This document shows, in pieces, positions 34,298-46,898 of a DNA stretch of 64,000 nt. Numbering within the stretch: position 1 is the first letter of the stretch; each line of letters begins with the position of its first letter. This DNA is from Sequoia sempervirens. Taxonomy: Eukaryota; Streptophyta; Pinopsida; Cupressales; Cupressaceae. The stretch is taken from contig VDFB02344307.1 of assembly GCA_007258455.2 (NCBI GenBank), positions 1 through 64,000 on the forward strand, in the 5' to 3' direction. Under the pieces are notes generated by a model, which saw only the letters and a program-made list of their open reading frames with translations, did no database searches and had not been told where the DNA came from. The translations under genes were made by a program, and so were the position numbers.

Positions 34298-35692
34298 CTA
34301 ACCATCAACACCCTTAAGTTGATAAATTTGTCCATATGTTCTTCTTCCTGCAGCTACCACAGTTCTGGACCCTTTTTTGATTTCACAAGTATTATCCTGA
34401 AACACAAGCTTAAATAATTTGCTACACATTTTTCCAACACTCAATAGATTATGCCTTAAGCCCTTAACATAATAGACATCATCAATACTGTGTTTTCCAT
34501 CAAAACTGATTGTTCCTTTTCCAACAATCTTTGCACCAGAATCATCTCCAAACATGACTAATCCACCATCATACTTTTCAAGTTTAGTGAACTTACTTTT
34601 GTCTTTGGTCATGTGATTTGAGCAACCGTTGTCAATCACCCAATAATCTTCATCTTGTCTAGCAAGAAAGGCAGTAACCAAAGTACCTTCTATCTCTTCC
34701 TTCTTATTTTCTAGAACACTTTCCCTTGCACATCTTTCATGGTTACTAGACACAGATTTTTTTTCTAAAGCTAGAAACAAGCATTCATCATTATCACCTT
34801 CAAAATCAGATGCATAATCATAAATTCCAACATCTTCTCTAACATAGTACAATTTCTTTGACTCCTTGTCCTTTTTGTCCTTATTGTCTCTACTCTTCTT
34901 GTGTATGGCTTATTTGGACATCTTGAAGCATAGTGACCAATATTTCCACAACTAAAATATTTAAAAGGTAACATACCTTTGTACTTACCGATACCTTTCT
35001 TCAACTTCCTTGTAAATTTTGCTTCCAACTCTTCTGAACTATCACCATTTGGATCATCTTTTGTCTTTGTAGCTTTGAAGGCTAATTTTTTTCTCCTTTT
35101 CTTTTCCAAATTTCCTCATTTCAAATGATGTCAAGGTTCCAAATAGTTGTTCTTTAGTAAATTTATTAGGATCATAAACTTCCTCAATAGCTAAGACCTT
35201 ATCACTGTAACTCTCTGGTAGGGTCATCAAGATCTTCTCCATTACATCTTCATCTATCAATGTACCACCTTAATTTTTGACTTCATTTACTACAATATCA
35301 ACCCTTTGAAAATAGCTTGCAATGTCTTCACCTTCTTCCATTTTCAAGTTCTCATATATGCGCTTAGTTGTTAGCTTCTTTGATAATTTGAATCTGTCAT
35401 TTCCTTCATAGACATCTTCCAACTTTTTCCAAACTTCATAAGCACTGCCCATAGAAATAACTTTTGTCAGCTCAGGCTTAGATAAAGCACTATAGATTGC
35501 ATACCTTGCTTTTTCATTTTCTTCATAGGTAGAAATCACATCTACAAAAGGACCACTTTCTGATGCAACATATTTTGTCTCAATAGCTTTCCAAGTCTTG
35601 TAACTAAGAGAGATTAGGTAACCTCTCATCTGCACTTTCCAAAAACTGTAACCAGATCCATCAAACACGGAGATTTTCAATTTGTGCACCAT
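34298..35692 (-). pseudogene. Copia 2 gag and protease
   Basis: Gag begins MVHKLKISVFDGSGYSFWKV at 35692 (frame to 35270), with AYEVWKKLEDVYEGNDRFKL later. Frames 35054-35260 and 34771-35109 follow; the zinc knuckle reads YFSCGNIGHYASRC with the first Cys changed to Tyr. Protease in 34298-34852 has DYWVIDNGCSNHMTKDKSKF (expected DSG, here DNG) and HNLLSVGKM. Start chosen because it directly follows the PBS/leader at 35700-35747. Confidence 0.88.
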
Positions 35693-35735
35693 CGGATCTA
35701 CCTCAAGTGGTTAAGCTCTTCTCTAAGGAACCAAC

Positions 35736-35747
35736 GCTCTGATACCA
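35736..35747 (-). other. Primer-binding site of copia 2
   Basis: TGGTATCAGAGC on the minus strand, two bases from the LTR end. It matches the 3' end of initiator-Met tRNA as used by most plant copia elements. Confidence 0.92.
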
Positions 35748-35749
35748 AT

Positions 35750-36472
35750 TGTTGAAATGCACAAGAAAACTGAGAGGGGGGTGGGTGAATCAGTTGTCGC
35801 CAATCACATTCACAAATATCAAACAATTATTAACTTCACATCCACTTTAATTTGTTATTAAGTATGAGCATGAAGTGTAAATCACATAAAACAATATCAA
35901 GACAAGAAACACCAGATTTACGTGGAAAACCCAATAAGAGAAAAACCACGGTGAGGATTAACTCACAAAATAAAGTAATTGCAAAACTAATTACAAAGAG
36001 GCTCTCTTCCCAAGATAGGACTCACTATCCAACAGGGAGGCTCATTACCTACAGATATAGAAAGATAGAAATAAGAATGTTACATAGAGAATACTTTCTC
36101 AATGCAATAGGAGATCCACCACAACCATACTTCCACACACCTACAACCTTGATCAGAGAATTGTAGACACCATCAACTCACTACTTTTAGGAATCTAACA
36201 CATTAAAGTACTACTTCCTCAATTCACTTTCACACACTCTTTCTTTTCAAACTTGTGGTGTATAATCCTCAACATCTCAACTAGTATTTATACCATCTTC
36301 AACCTTAGAAAATTTCTCCAAGGTCAGCTACACACACTTCATTTTACAAATTCAAATTAGGTCGGCAACTCAACATTTATGTGGTGGAAGAGAATGAGAG
36401 CAGACCAAACCAACATTTAACCAAGACCCAAAACAACATCTCAAATTGAAAACACACACTTCCTTAATTTCA
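35750..36472 (-). repeat. Copia 2 5' LTR, left fragment
   Basis: TGTTGAAATGCACAAG onward, colinear with 23266-23464 then 30084 onward. TATAAATAC (minus) at 36284-36292. It is interrupted by E4 at 36473. Confidence 0.93.
36284..36292 (-). promoter_or_regulatory. TATA box in the copia 2 5' LTR
   Basis: TATAAATAC on the minus strand, conserved between the two LTRs. Confidence 0.6.
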
Positions 36473-37460
36473 TGTCCCTGAAATTGGAACTCTAAGATAT
36501 AAAACATGAAAATAAACAAAATACATATTAAAATATTAGCCACTTCAACTTATTATAATTATAATTATCAAAGATAATATTATAATTATAATTATAATTA
36601 TTAAATATAACATTATAAATACTAAGTATTATAATCACTATAATATAGGAACACATAATATTTTAATATAAATATAACCCTATGAATATGTAAATATTAA
36701 CAAAATAATTCCATAAGCATTAAAAATATACATACAAAGCTAATACATAAATAAATATATATTTAAAGAAGGAAACAATATAAAGCAATATTAATAAGTC
36801 TATCAAACAAAAAAATATTTAAATAACATAGACTAACAACAAATAATCCTAATACTAATCATTCCTAATGACAATATAGACAGTGGTTCCTTAATGCAAC
36901 AACCACCTACCAAGTGAGGCGACTCATTGAAGAGTCTAAGATAGCGACACGTCCCCCAACAAAAGGTGAAAATTGGGCTATAAAAAGGAAATAACTCCAA
37001 ACAGAAAGGCATATGGGGGAATCAGGTATATAGGAAATAAAGACAGATTGACATGCAAGTGAAGAACCAGAGGAATGGACTAGCATACAGATCAATAAAT
37101 AAGAATCATAGTGGAGAGGCAGCGAAGGATAGGGATAGAATATTAAAAAGTCATACTCTATGAATCGGTGGAAAAAGAGACAGGTAAAGTATTTGCAGAC
37201 CGATCAAGGTAGAAGGGAAGTGATTTATGTTATTAAATAAATAATTACAATTTATGCTGAAAACTAATCAAGAATAAATAAATGATAATAAATGATTGGA
37301 TTAATAATTTAGTAAAGGTTGGTGCTTAAGATAAATGTTTAATATATATATATATATAAGATAAATATAAATCTATTAAATATAATATGTTCTCTAGATA
37401 TATAATTCATATGTTGATAAATATATTTCGGTAATTGATAAGCTTATATATATATGTTAT
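36473..37460 (+). repeat. E4 5' LTR (matching part)
   Basis: Colinear with 41470-41927 plus 48516-49070. It is very AT-rich, with runs of ATAATTATAATTAT. After about 37460 the two copies diverge and the GGGGACATTACA end is not found in this copy, so its 3' part is replaced or rearranged. Confidence 0.85.
36978..36988 (+). promoter_or_regulatory. TATA box in the E4 5' LTR
   Basis: CTATAAAAAGG, identical at 48599-48609 in the 3' LTR. Confidence 0.65.
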
Positions 37461-38114
37461 TTTGAATTGGACAACTAATGATGTTATGATGATCTATTCC
37501 ATCATAAGTATTTTGTGTGGTAACTGCATGAAACAACCATGGAAAGCTAGGAAAGAAAGGCTAATTACATCTCTACACCCATGGTCATATTGAAGACAAC
37601 TATGATCTATCATTCTATTGAAACATAGAATAAGAGGGCGGCATCATAAAAAAAAGAGAGAGGTTTCTACAAATTGAAGTGGTAAGTATTAGGTGTGTAC
37701 TTTCATAGCCCTAAACCAACAATCATAATTACCTTTATATAATTATAAAATAATATTTGTTTAATTTGTAATGAATGCAAATCTTAATGATTGATAAATA
37801 TATAAGGAATTGGTAAATGATAAATATATTAAAATTTGATATTGATAAAGATATTAATGTAGTTATTAATATTTGATAATTGATAAATATAAAAATATAA
37901 ACATTAAAATTGCAACATATACATTCATATGGTAAATAGATTATTTACATTGAACTCTTAATATCTTGATGAATTCATAAATCCCCATAGCATGGTGTAA
38001 TTATGGGTAACTTTTTAATATGATAATCATTAGATGCAATTGTTTGTATCATCAAACAATCATGTAGTTGGTTGGGGGATGGAATTGATAGGTTGACCAG
38101 GTTGTAGATTTCTC
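37461..38114. other. AT-rich E4 interior, nothing recognised
   Basis: Diverges from the expected LTR tail. Contains many TGATAAATAT-type repeats. No frame and no PBS that I trust (AAGTGGTAAGTATTAGG near 37678 is too weak). Confidence 0.4.
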
Positions 38115-38437
38115 CTCTAAGTACTCCACCCACATGGATGACTGCAGTCTACCATTGTTGGGCCAAGAGGGCTCGCTGTATCCACTCTTGGGCTTAGAGA
38201 GAGCATCTACAGGCCTCCTATGGAAATCTTTCCTCTGAACTATCGCATGGTGGATCAACTTGAGGAATTCTCCATCATAGTAGGAGATGGGAAAATAGGA
38301 GGTGCAAAAGGGATAGCAAGTGCTAAAGGCCCTTCCAAGTAGCCCACCCACATGGATGACTACGGTCTTCCATTGTTGGGCTAAAAGGGATCTTGTACCC
38401 ACTCTTGGGCTTGGAAGGAACACTTCTACGGGCATCC
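38115..38437. repeat. Pair of ~100-bp direct repeats in E4
   Basis: Copies at about 38117-38215 and 38335-38437 share CCACCCACATGGATGACT, CCATTGTTGGGC and CCACTCTTGGGCTT. A 127-aa minus-strand frame (38052-38435) spans both and therefore contains the same ~35-residue block twice. It resembles nothing I know and may be an accident of the repeat. Confidence 0.7.
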
Positions 38438-38439
38438 CA

Positions 38440-38718
38440 TGTTAGGGTTAGAAAGCAAATATCTAACAGTTAAGTGTTGATTTGATCAATAAAACAAAGA
38501 AATAAAACACACATAAAATTATAACAGAAACAAGACAACACAAATAATTTAATGTGGTTCACCCAATCCAGGCTACATCCACAAAACTGCAGCCATCCAA
38601 TAATTTTATTATCTAGTGTAAAACATAATACAATCTCACTAATAATTCTCTACTACAACTCCCATCCCAACCGCTTATAACAAGCTTTTTAGAAGCTTCA
38701 AGAATTAGGGTTTTTCAA
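38440..38718 (-). repeat. LTR-like fragment in the E4 interior
   Basis: Starts TGTTAGGGTTAG. It contains, on the minus strand, GTGGATGTAGCCTGGATTGG then GTGAACCACATTAAAT, the kind of sequence found in the transcribed part of plant copia LTRs. No partner copy or target duplication was found; the right limit is where the tandem array begins. Confidence 0.4.
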
Positions 38719-39352
38719 AGAGTGTACAATATAGCATGATCAGTCGCCACATACCAACATCCCATTGCAGTCATCCTATTGGACCATACCTATGATTGAG
38801 AAGACCTATAACTTCAGCAAGGTGTGTTTGCGTCAATACGACATGTGCCTTACATATAATCAAGTATATACTTTGAGATAATTTATGTGTATTCAACTGT
38901 ATTCAAAGTTTTACCTTGTGACCCCAACGAGGATACATGAAGAGTGTAAAGTATAGCATGATCAGTCACTACATACCAACATCCCATTGCAACCATCCTA
39001 TTCGACCATACCTATGATTGAGAAGACCTATAACTTCAGCAAGGTGTGTTTGGGTCAATATAACGTGTGCCTTACATATATTCAAGTATATACTTTGGGA
39101 TAATTTATGTGTATTCAAAGTTTTACTTTATGACCCTAGCGAGGATACATGAAGAGTGTACAATATAGCATGATTAGTCGCCACATAACAGCATCCCATT
39201 GTAGCCATCCTATTTGACCATACCTATGATTGAGAAGACCTATAACTTCAGCAAGGTGTGTTTGGGTCAATAGGATGTGTGCCTTACATATATTCAAGTA
39301 TATACTTTGAGATAATTTATGTGTATTCAAGTGTATTCAAAGTTTTACCTTG
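38719..39352. repeat. Tandem array of three ~212-222-bp units
   Basis: Units start AGAGTGTACAATATAGCATG at 38719, AGAGTGTAAAGTATAGCATG at 38941 and AGAGTGTACAATATAGCATG at 39153. All share CCATACCTATGATTGAGAAG and CTTCAGCAAGGTGTGTTTG. Unit 3 merges at its right end into the minisatellite. The units are directly adjacent, so this is a satellite-like array, not a spacer-repeat array. Confidence 0.9.
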
Positions 39353-41345
39353 TGACTTATATGTATTCTTTGTAACATATGTTCATGTGAATACTTGTGT
39401 ATTATGTGTGTTCACGTGTCTACTTCATACTCATGTATATACTTGATGACCTTGGGATGGTGGACGGGTCCACAGTGTAGTATGGGATGCACTGAATCCC
39501 CCTTCTAAATTTTCTGACAATATACTTCATTCGATTGTATTTATATTTGAGTATGTACTCTATGATTGTACTTGTATTTGAGTGTATACTTTATGACTTG
39601 TGATTCTATTTGTATTTGAGTGTATACTCTATGACTTGTATATGAGTTCAAGTGTATGCTCTATGACTTTGTATTTGTACACTTGGTGACTTTGTATTCA
39701 AGACTATACTTCATGACAATGTATTCGAGTGTATACTCTATGGGTTGGTATACTTTGTAACATCGTGCATACATTGTGACGTATATGTATTCAAATGCAT
39801 AATTTGCAAATTGTATGTCCATGTGTATTCATGTTTGTCTTGCACATATTCATGTTTTACATGTATTTATGTGTGTGATTTATGCTTTGCGAAATGTATA
39901 TTTCATGCTTTATATGTCCCACATATATTTGCGTGTACGAATCATGCCTTATGTATTCATGTCTTCATTAAATGCCTCTACTCTTTGTGTATTTAGATAC
40001 ATGCTTCATGTATATTAACTTTATGCTTTAACTATCTTATGGTGTTTTTGTTTCATGGTATATATGGACATGCTTAGCATCTTACTTGCCCACTTCATGA
40101 TTGATGTATACTAATACATGACTAGTTCATTCTTAAATGTATACTTTGTTTTTTCATAATCCATACCTTATATGTATTTGTTGATTGTATCTTCGAGCAT
40201 TCTCATGCCCGTCTTCTTTATGTATGTTCATTTTGTGCTTTATGTATATTCAAATGAATGCTTCATATTGTGTATTTGTGTGTATGCTTGAGTGTACTTC
40301 AAATTTTCTTCTAAAATTCATGTCCCATGATTACACTTTGTGTATCTCATGTGTATTTTTTATTTATTGAATGCATTTATTCCATACATAGAAGTAAAAT
40401 TGAGTGTACTCAAATGCTCTACATTCTCACACCTTATGTAATGACTAATTATTTCTCTCTCTATGGTGTAATTCCTATATGTATGCTTCATGTGTGCTAA
40501 TATGAATACTTCATGCTTCATCTACTTCTTAATTGATATATGTTCTCATGTTGAATGTTTGTATGTACTTGTGTTATGATCTACATATCTCATGCATTAT
40601 ATGTAATCATTTTTTCTCATGATTCATGCTTATATGTATACCTCATGACTCTATGAAGTTGTGTACTATTGCTTACAATAGATTTCTTACAAATACTACA
40701 TGCATACACTCCATGTATATGTTTCATGATTTTATGATATGCTTCACTTCTTCTACATATTTAGATGTTTGCTTATGTCTTAAATTCTTTCAACATGGTG
40801 TTTGATTCATGCCTCATTTGTATTCAAATGTCATTCAAGACTTGCATGTATAGATGTTTATGGCACTTGACTTTTGTATTCAAGTGTCTGATCCATGCCT
40901 TGAGTGATTGCTTCAAATCTTATGTGTACATTATTTATATTATATTATTATGATTCATACCCTAAGTGTATTCAAGTGTGACTTATGTATTCAAGTGCAT
41001 TCACGTGTATATCGCATGACTTGTGTATTCAAGTGTACCCAAGTGCACACTATGACTTATGTATTCAAGTTACTTTAATGGTTTGTGGCTTGCATTATCA
41101 TTTGTGTGTGGTCATGTGTATTCTTTGTGACTGGTATTCATGTGTGTACCTTCTCTCTTACTTATATTCATGTGTATATCTTGCGACTTGTGTATACGAC
41201 TTATGTGTATTTATGGATATACCTTGTAACTCACATATATCTCAACATATACGTATATTTATGCTTCATTATGGAGTTCCGCATGTTTGCTTCATTCCAG
41301 ATGTGTCTTCAAAAAATATTACTCCATGGCGTCTTATGCTTAAAA
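39353..41345. repeat. 2-kb degenerate minisatellite (TGTATTCAAGTGTATACTTTATGACTT-like)
   Basis: Variants of TGTATTCAAGTGTATACT, CTTTATGACTTGTG and TTCATGTGTATAC recur without a fixed period. Strongly T-rich with few C on the plus strand. Its several 60-120 aa plus-strand frames (Cys/Tyr/Val/His-rich) are products of the repeat, not genes. Confidence 0.8.
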
Positions 41346-41451
41346 TATAAATATAAATTTTGTTTGCCTAACTGCTTCTTGAGTTGAGGAGTTGTGACTA
41401 TTGAAGTGAAAAGTTGTTTAGAATTGTGATTGCTTGAGGAAAAGCGATCTT

Positions 41452-41463
41452 GGGCGGGGAGGA
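41452..41463 (+). other. Polypurine tract of E4
   Basis: GGGCGGGGAGGA six bases before the 3' LTR start, which fixes E4 on the plus strand. Confidence 0.75.
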
Positions 41464-41469
41464 CTATCA

Positions 41470-41927
41470 TGTCCCCGAAATTGGAACTCCAAGATATAAA
41501 ACATCAAAATAAAATAAAAATACATATTAAAACATTAGCCACTTCAAGTTATTATAATAATAATTATCAAAGATAATATTATAATTATAATTATTAAACA
41601 TACCATTATAAATACTAAAATATAAATACTAAGTATTAAAATCATTATAATATAGGAACATATAATATTTTAATATAAATATAACCATATGAATATGTAA
41701 ATATTAACAATATAAATTCTTATTACAATATAATGTTATAAGCATTACAAATATATATATACAAAGCTAATATATAAATAAATACATATTTAAAGAAGGA
41801 AACAATATAAAACAATATTAATAAAAGTCTATCAAACAAAAATATTTAAATAACATAGACAAACAACAAATAATCCTAAAACTAATCATTCCTAATGACA
41901 ATATAGCCAGTGGTTCCTAAATGTAAC
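41470..41927 (+). repeat. E4 3' LTR, left fragment
   Basis: Colinear with 36473-36895. It stops where E5 is inserted and resumes at 48516. Confidence 0.92.
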
Positions 41928-43540
41928 TATTGAGAATTATGTCTCAAATTTACTAGCTTGATTGCTTCCTGGAGCATTTATGTTTTCCTCCTTCATCGAC
42001 TTGAGTTAAGTCGATGGTTTTCAAGTTTATCTAACTAAAGCCGCGGGGTTCCAAAGTTTCATAACCTCCTAACTTAGCAACTGTGGAGAGAAGGCTCCTT
42101 CCTTTGTTGTCGGCTCATCATGGGTTTCGGGAACTTCATAACCTTCGACTTGGGGTTTGGAAGTTTAGGTTTTGAGTGACAAAGTGATCCCTTTGTCGAC
42201 AAGTCGTGGGTTCTGGGAACTTTGTAACCTCCAACATGAGGTTATGGAGTTTGGTTCTTCAGCGATATAGCAACTTGGATGCCAACGGATGTGGGGACCA
42301 CTTGGAGTTAATAGTTAAGTCTTTTCAGAGAGACTTGTTAAGAATATTGTAGATTCTCTTTTGATGCTTCAGAATTGCACAAGCAGTGGACGAATGTCTT
42401 GGTGGACCCCTCACCACGGCAAGTGAAATATGGAGTGTTGACAGTTGAAAGTGATGTTTGGTTTCCAACTGCCGACGGATGTGGGACCTGATAGGATGGA
42501 TATCAATGTGAACTCTTAGCGATAGAGTGTGTCTGGCCGACAAGATGGTTCGAAAGGTGTATGAGCTTAATGACATCTGGGAGACCTATGGGTTCAATGG
42601 GACATTATGAACTCTTGTCGATGGATGTTGTCTTGTAGATGGACTTGGTCGAGACCTCAGGATGATGGACAACATCGGGGAGACTTTGATGATCGGTGTG
42701 TTTTGCTAATCTATGGCCGATAGAAAAAGTCATGTCGATAGACTTGAAGGCGGATCGTGGTTGGAAGGACGTTGAATTGGTTGACTGTTGATGTGTATGA
42801 TGTTCATTGGAGGATCATGGGTGAGCTAGAGAAGTTGGAGTGGTTAATAGTTGGTCTGACTGTTGGAATATGAACTGATCTATAGAAGATGAATTGTTTC
42901 CTATCTGCTGAAGACGAATGTATATACATTGAATGTTTTGTAGTACGAAGTGAGATAGGAGGATTGAGGTAGGGATTATGCTGCCGAAATCTCTCCAGAT
43001 TAAAGTGTCTTGGTTGATCTCTCATGTTAGTCTACACTGTATACTGTGTGAGAGTATTGTAACAGTGCAAAGGTTGTATGGATTGATAGGTTGATCAGTG
43101 AAATGTAAAAAGGAGAGGGAAATAGAACAGGGTTGTTGCCAGTTTGTCTCCAAAATGAAACAAGGAGTAATCTCTGTGAAAAAGGCTATGAGCCTAAGAT
43201 TGTATTGTAACTCTATTTGTTGTTGAATAATACAATGGCTCGGATCTTTTGGAGTGTGGGGTTTTTTACCCGAAAGGGTTTTCCCCACGTAAATTTGTGT
43301 GTTCTAATATTTTGTACTTTCATGTTTAATGGTTCTGTTTGTTGAATTTGTTTATGCGAGTTGTTGAAACTGAATTTACATGTGCTTCCCTCAGAAAGAT
43401 TAATGTTGGAAATGAACTGTGCATGATTATGCTTTGTGACATAGATGTACGTGTTTTTTAGGCAATCTATTTGAAATAAAAGTTACCGAAGGCACTACTA
43501 TTCTTGGAGGTTTCTCTGAGATGACAAAATTTTCCCAACA
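41928..43540 (+). repeat. E5 5' LTR
   Basis: 1613 bp, colinear with 46899-48515 throughout. Short frames on the minus strand (42325-43288) appear in both LTRs with different breaks and are not coding. Confidence 0.95.
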
Positions 43541-46500
43541 AGTGGTATCAGAGCCTTCTTTTGGTTGCTGGTTCTGGGTATTTCTCCTGTGAATATTTCT
43601 TAGTCTGTCAGGCTTGAGGAAATATGGAGGAATTGGCTTATGTATTGATCCTTTGGTGAGTGGAAGTCTTGTACTATTCAGAGACAACATTTAGTTTGAA
43701 GGATGGTGAAGATGGAGTTGGTTATCTTGGTAGTCGTATAACCTTAATGTATGAGGTGGATTTCTTTGCTTCTTGGTTGAGTTGCAGCAAAGCTTTCATA
43801 TTGGGTATCTGTGTGAGAGGCTCCGTGGTGATATGGAGAAGCTTGGGTTGTGTCTCAGTCATGGAAGAGAGTGCTTATGATGGGTGGTATTTCCTAGTGT
43901 TGGAAGGCATTGTATTCTATTAACCTCGAATACTAAAGGCTATGGAGTTAATCATTAGATGGTTTGAAAGCTTCTGGAATAGCCTATCTCTTTCTCATAT
44001 GCATGTCCATATTGATGGTTTTGGAATTGGCTTGAAGGGGGCATAGAGTTCTTGAACTATTGTTTCCTTGTTTAAGGATGTAATGTACTTGCATGTTTTA
44101 TGTGGTTTTGCAGGTTTTACACGTCAAGCAAAACTTGTGATTACGTGGAGTTGTTATTAACTATTTTCTAGACCTTGGATTTTGGGGCATTGCTAGATGA
44201 GATGTTTGTAGTTTTGCATGTGTGCTTCGGCATGGTATTAGGAGGTGAGATGCTTTCTCTATATGATAGTGTTGGTGTGTGATTTGTCACTCAAAATTCT
44301 TGTGGTGTTGCTTGTGGATTCCTTGACTATGGTGCTCGTTGTGGACATGTTTGGAAAATCGTATTTGGTCATGATCTGGTGTTGGAGTCTTGGTGTCTAC
44401 ATGGTTATCTTCTTTGATATCTTGGTTTATGATTACTAATGTGATGATGGGTTTGCACGTTTGATGGAATTGATCTTTGAGTTATGTGGTTGGTGGTTTA
44501 GCAACCCATTGGCTACAATGAGATAACTCAGATGTGGACTGTCTATATCCACGAGGTTGATGCAATGTTGGTGCAGATCTGTTAGTTGGCCTTTTTTGTG
44601 GTCACTTGTGCATTGGTGTGGTTTCTTTGGGATGAGAAGACGGATGGTGCTAAGTACCTGAATAGTTGGTTATAGGGACCTATGGCATGTTGTATCATGA
44701 TGTCATGGATGGCTTGGATACATTGCTTTGTGTAAGCTTTTGACAGTAATGGTAATCTCCGCTTGTTTTGGAGATCTTGGTGCCACTAGATGGACATGTT
44801 GTTGTGTGGACCTGAAGGATTTTCAGATTAGCAGATGTTGGGTCATGATGCTCGAGAAGCTTGGTTGTCACAGTTCAATGGGAGCTTTAGCAATGACTTT
44901 GGATTCATCACTTAGTGGTGAATGTTTTTTCTTTAGTGTTGCAGATGTTATCAGGAGGAGCTCTTTGATCCTGTTGTTGCAGAAGGGTTCTTTCGCATTT
45001 GCATGGACACTATTTGAAGATGTGCAACATCTTGGAACCATGGAGGATGACTGGATTCTTTGGCTAAGGTGTTGGTGGTACTAGACAGGTAATGTTGGTT
45101 TTTAGTTTGTTTGCTTTATGTCATGGTATACTCTTGCTTATGGACTTGAGTTTTGACATTGTGCATGGCACTTGAGACCATGGTGAAGTCACTTAGAGCA
45201 TGGTATCTCCTAAGGGGGATTTGTAGATCATGGTGTCATGATAAGTTCGTGTTTCAGATATGTGGAGCTTTGACAGTGGTCTGCAATTCCTCTATGTTTT
45301 GAGTACATTGCTTATATGCTTGAGAACTTCATGTTAAGTGTAGTAATGTAGTTTGGAGTTCATCATGGAATGATCATTTGTTGGTTCTCATGGATACATG
45401 GAGAATAAGGTGAGGCTATAACTCTTTTGAGATGAGAAAGGTATTGATTATAGTTGAAAGTTTGAGTAGCCTACACCTTGGTTGGACATGAGTTCAATAG
45501 AGACCAATGAGGATATTGCTCTTGGATGAGTCATGGTGGCTTGTATATCTTGGAGGAGCATTCTCTTTTCCCACTCTTGGTCTACTTGACAATTTATCTG
45601 AGAGTTATTTGCCCATTATATCTTTTAGGTGTGTTTTATGCTTTCTTTCATGATATGGATCTTGAATTGTTGTTAAATGGTTCTGGAGGATTCATAGTGG
45701 AAGGTGGACATCTCCTTGAGATTTTGTGTTATATCATTTATTGATAAGAACTGGTAGGAGATAGTTATATGGGTTGATTTCCTGAGATGGGAAATGAGGT
45801 AGATTGATCTTCTTTAAGAGGCTTAAATCCATGATTGTTTACATGTTATATTTGTTATGATTGATCTTGGTGATTGAACAGTTGGATGTTGTTATGGCAT
45901 CTCTTTGGGATGGAAAGGAGATCATACTTGACACAGCTTGTTGTTAGAAGTGTATGTAGGAGGATGTTCTACAGGTATATGTTGTGTAGAGTTTTCTCTC
46001 TTTGGTCTTGGTGGTCTTCCTGATGTTCAGTTTCACATTACATTGGTCTAAGGTTTAGTCGAAACTGTAGTGATCACTAGCTTGTGGTCATGTGTTTTCA
46101 CTCATGATTCATGGGAGATGACATGGAGGTTCTTAATCTTTTTCCTTTGTTGGGTGTGGAGAAGTTGGGAGAGCTGTGAAGACTTGTGGTGAGAGTTGTT
46201 CTTGCAGGTTATTAATTTGCAGGTTGTGCATATCATTGTGGATGTTCCTTGGTACTACATGGCTACAGTTCTATGTGCTACTATTGTCAGATTTGTTATG
46301 CCTTTGATCTTTTATATTTGGCGTTACCCATGCAGTGGGAGTTCCTGAATGTATTTTGTCTTCTTCGACTGGTTGGCACATGGAGCTTTCTTTTGGAGTA
46401 CATGGGTTGGTTATGTTGGTGGAATAATTTTACTAATGTTTGATACCTTTAAGGTATGGATGATTGGATGTTCTATCACTTGTTGTGGGTGTTATTTTTC

Positions 46501-46898
46501 AGTCACGTGGGTTTATCAGTTGGAGGGAGCAGTCAATTTTTGGTTATTGTTCTAGGTGATGTTCTATCTTGTTTTCTAGAGGATGGCTTCATGTATGTGC
46601 TCAAGTTGAGGGCTTTGAAGCTAATGTCGGGTTGCTTTTGTTTAGCTCTTGAGCACAATGGAGTGGTGGTTGTGTTGGTGCCTTTGTTGTATGTAGGATC
46701 TGATGCTTGTGTTCTTGAGACTGATGCATATATGCCTTGGCTCGTTCCTTTTCCTATGGTAGATGGCTAGAACTGTTGCCTAAGTTGGTGGACATCTTGG
46801 ATGTCGTTGCAGGTGTCTTGGTTGGAGCACGAAAGCATTGTTTAAGATTCTATGTTTGTGTTGGAAGAAGCCAATAATTTCTTCATCAAGTGGGAGAA
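43541..46898 (+). other. E5 internal region without recognisable coding
   Basis: PBS at 43543-43554, polypurine tract at 46888-46898. Visibly rich in T and G on the plus strand (TTGTGG, TGTTGG, TGGTGTT). Frames of 64-118 aa (for example 44728-45084 and 46456-46770) are rich in Cys, Trp, Leu and Val and match no family I know. The T/G bias itself produces such frames. A relic of coding DNA cannot be excluded. Confidence 0.6.

Noticed and set aside
38052..38435. 127-aa minus-strand frame as a gene
   Set aside because: It contains the same ~35-residue block twice because of a DNA direct repeat, and matches nothing recognised.
38719..39352. Three spaced repeats as a CRISPR-like array
   Set aside because: Units are ~212-222 bp and directly adjacent, with no unique spacers; the context is a plant retrotransposon.
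39258..41387. Series of 60-120 aa plus-strand frames rich in Cys, Tyr and Val that look like membrane proteins
   Set aside because: They are translations of a degenerate TGTATTCAAGTGTATACT minisatellite; overlapping frames give the same look, and no start, motif or conservation supports coding.
42325..43288. Minus-strand frames in the E5 5' LTR
   Set aside because: The same stretches recur in the 3' LTR with different breaks and opposite to the element's orientation, so they are chance frames.
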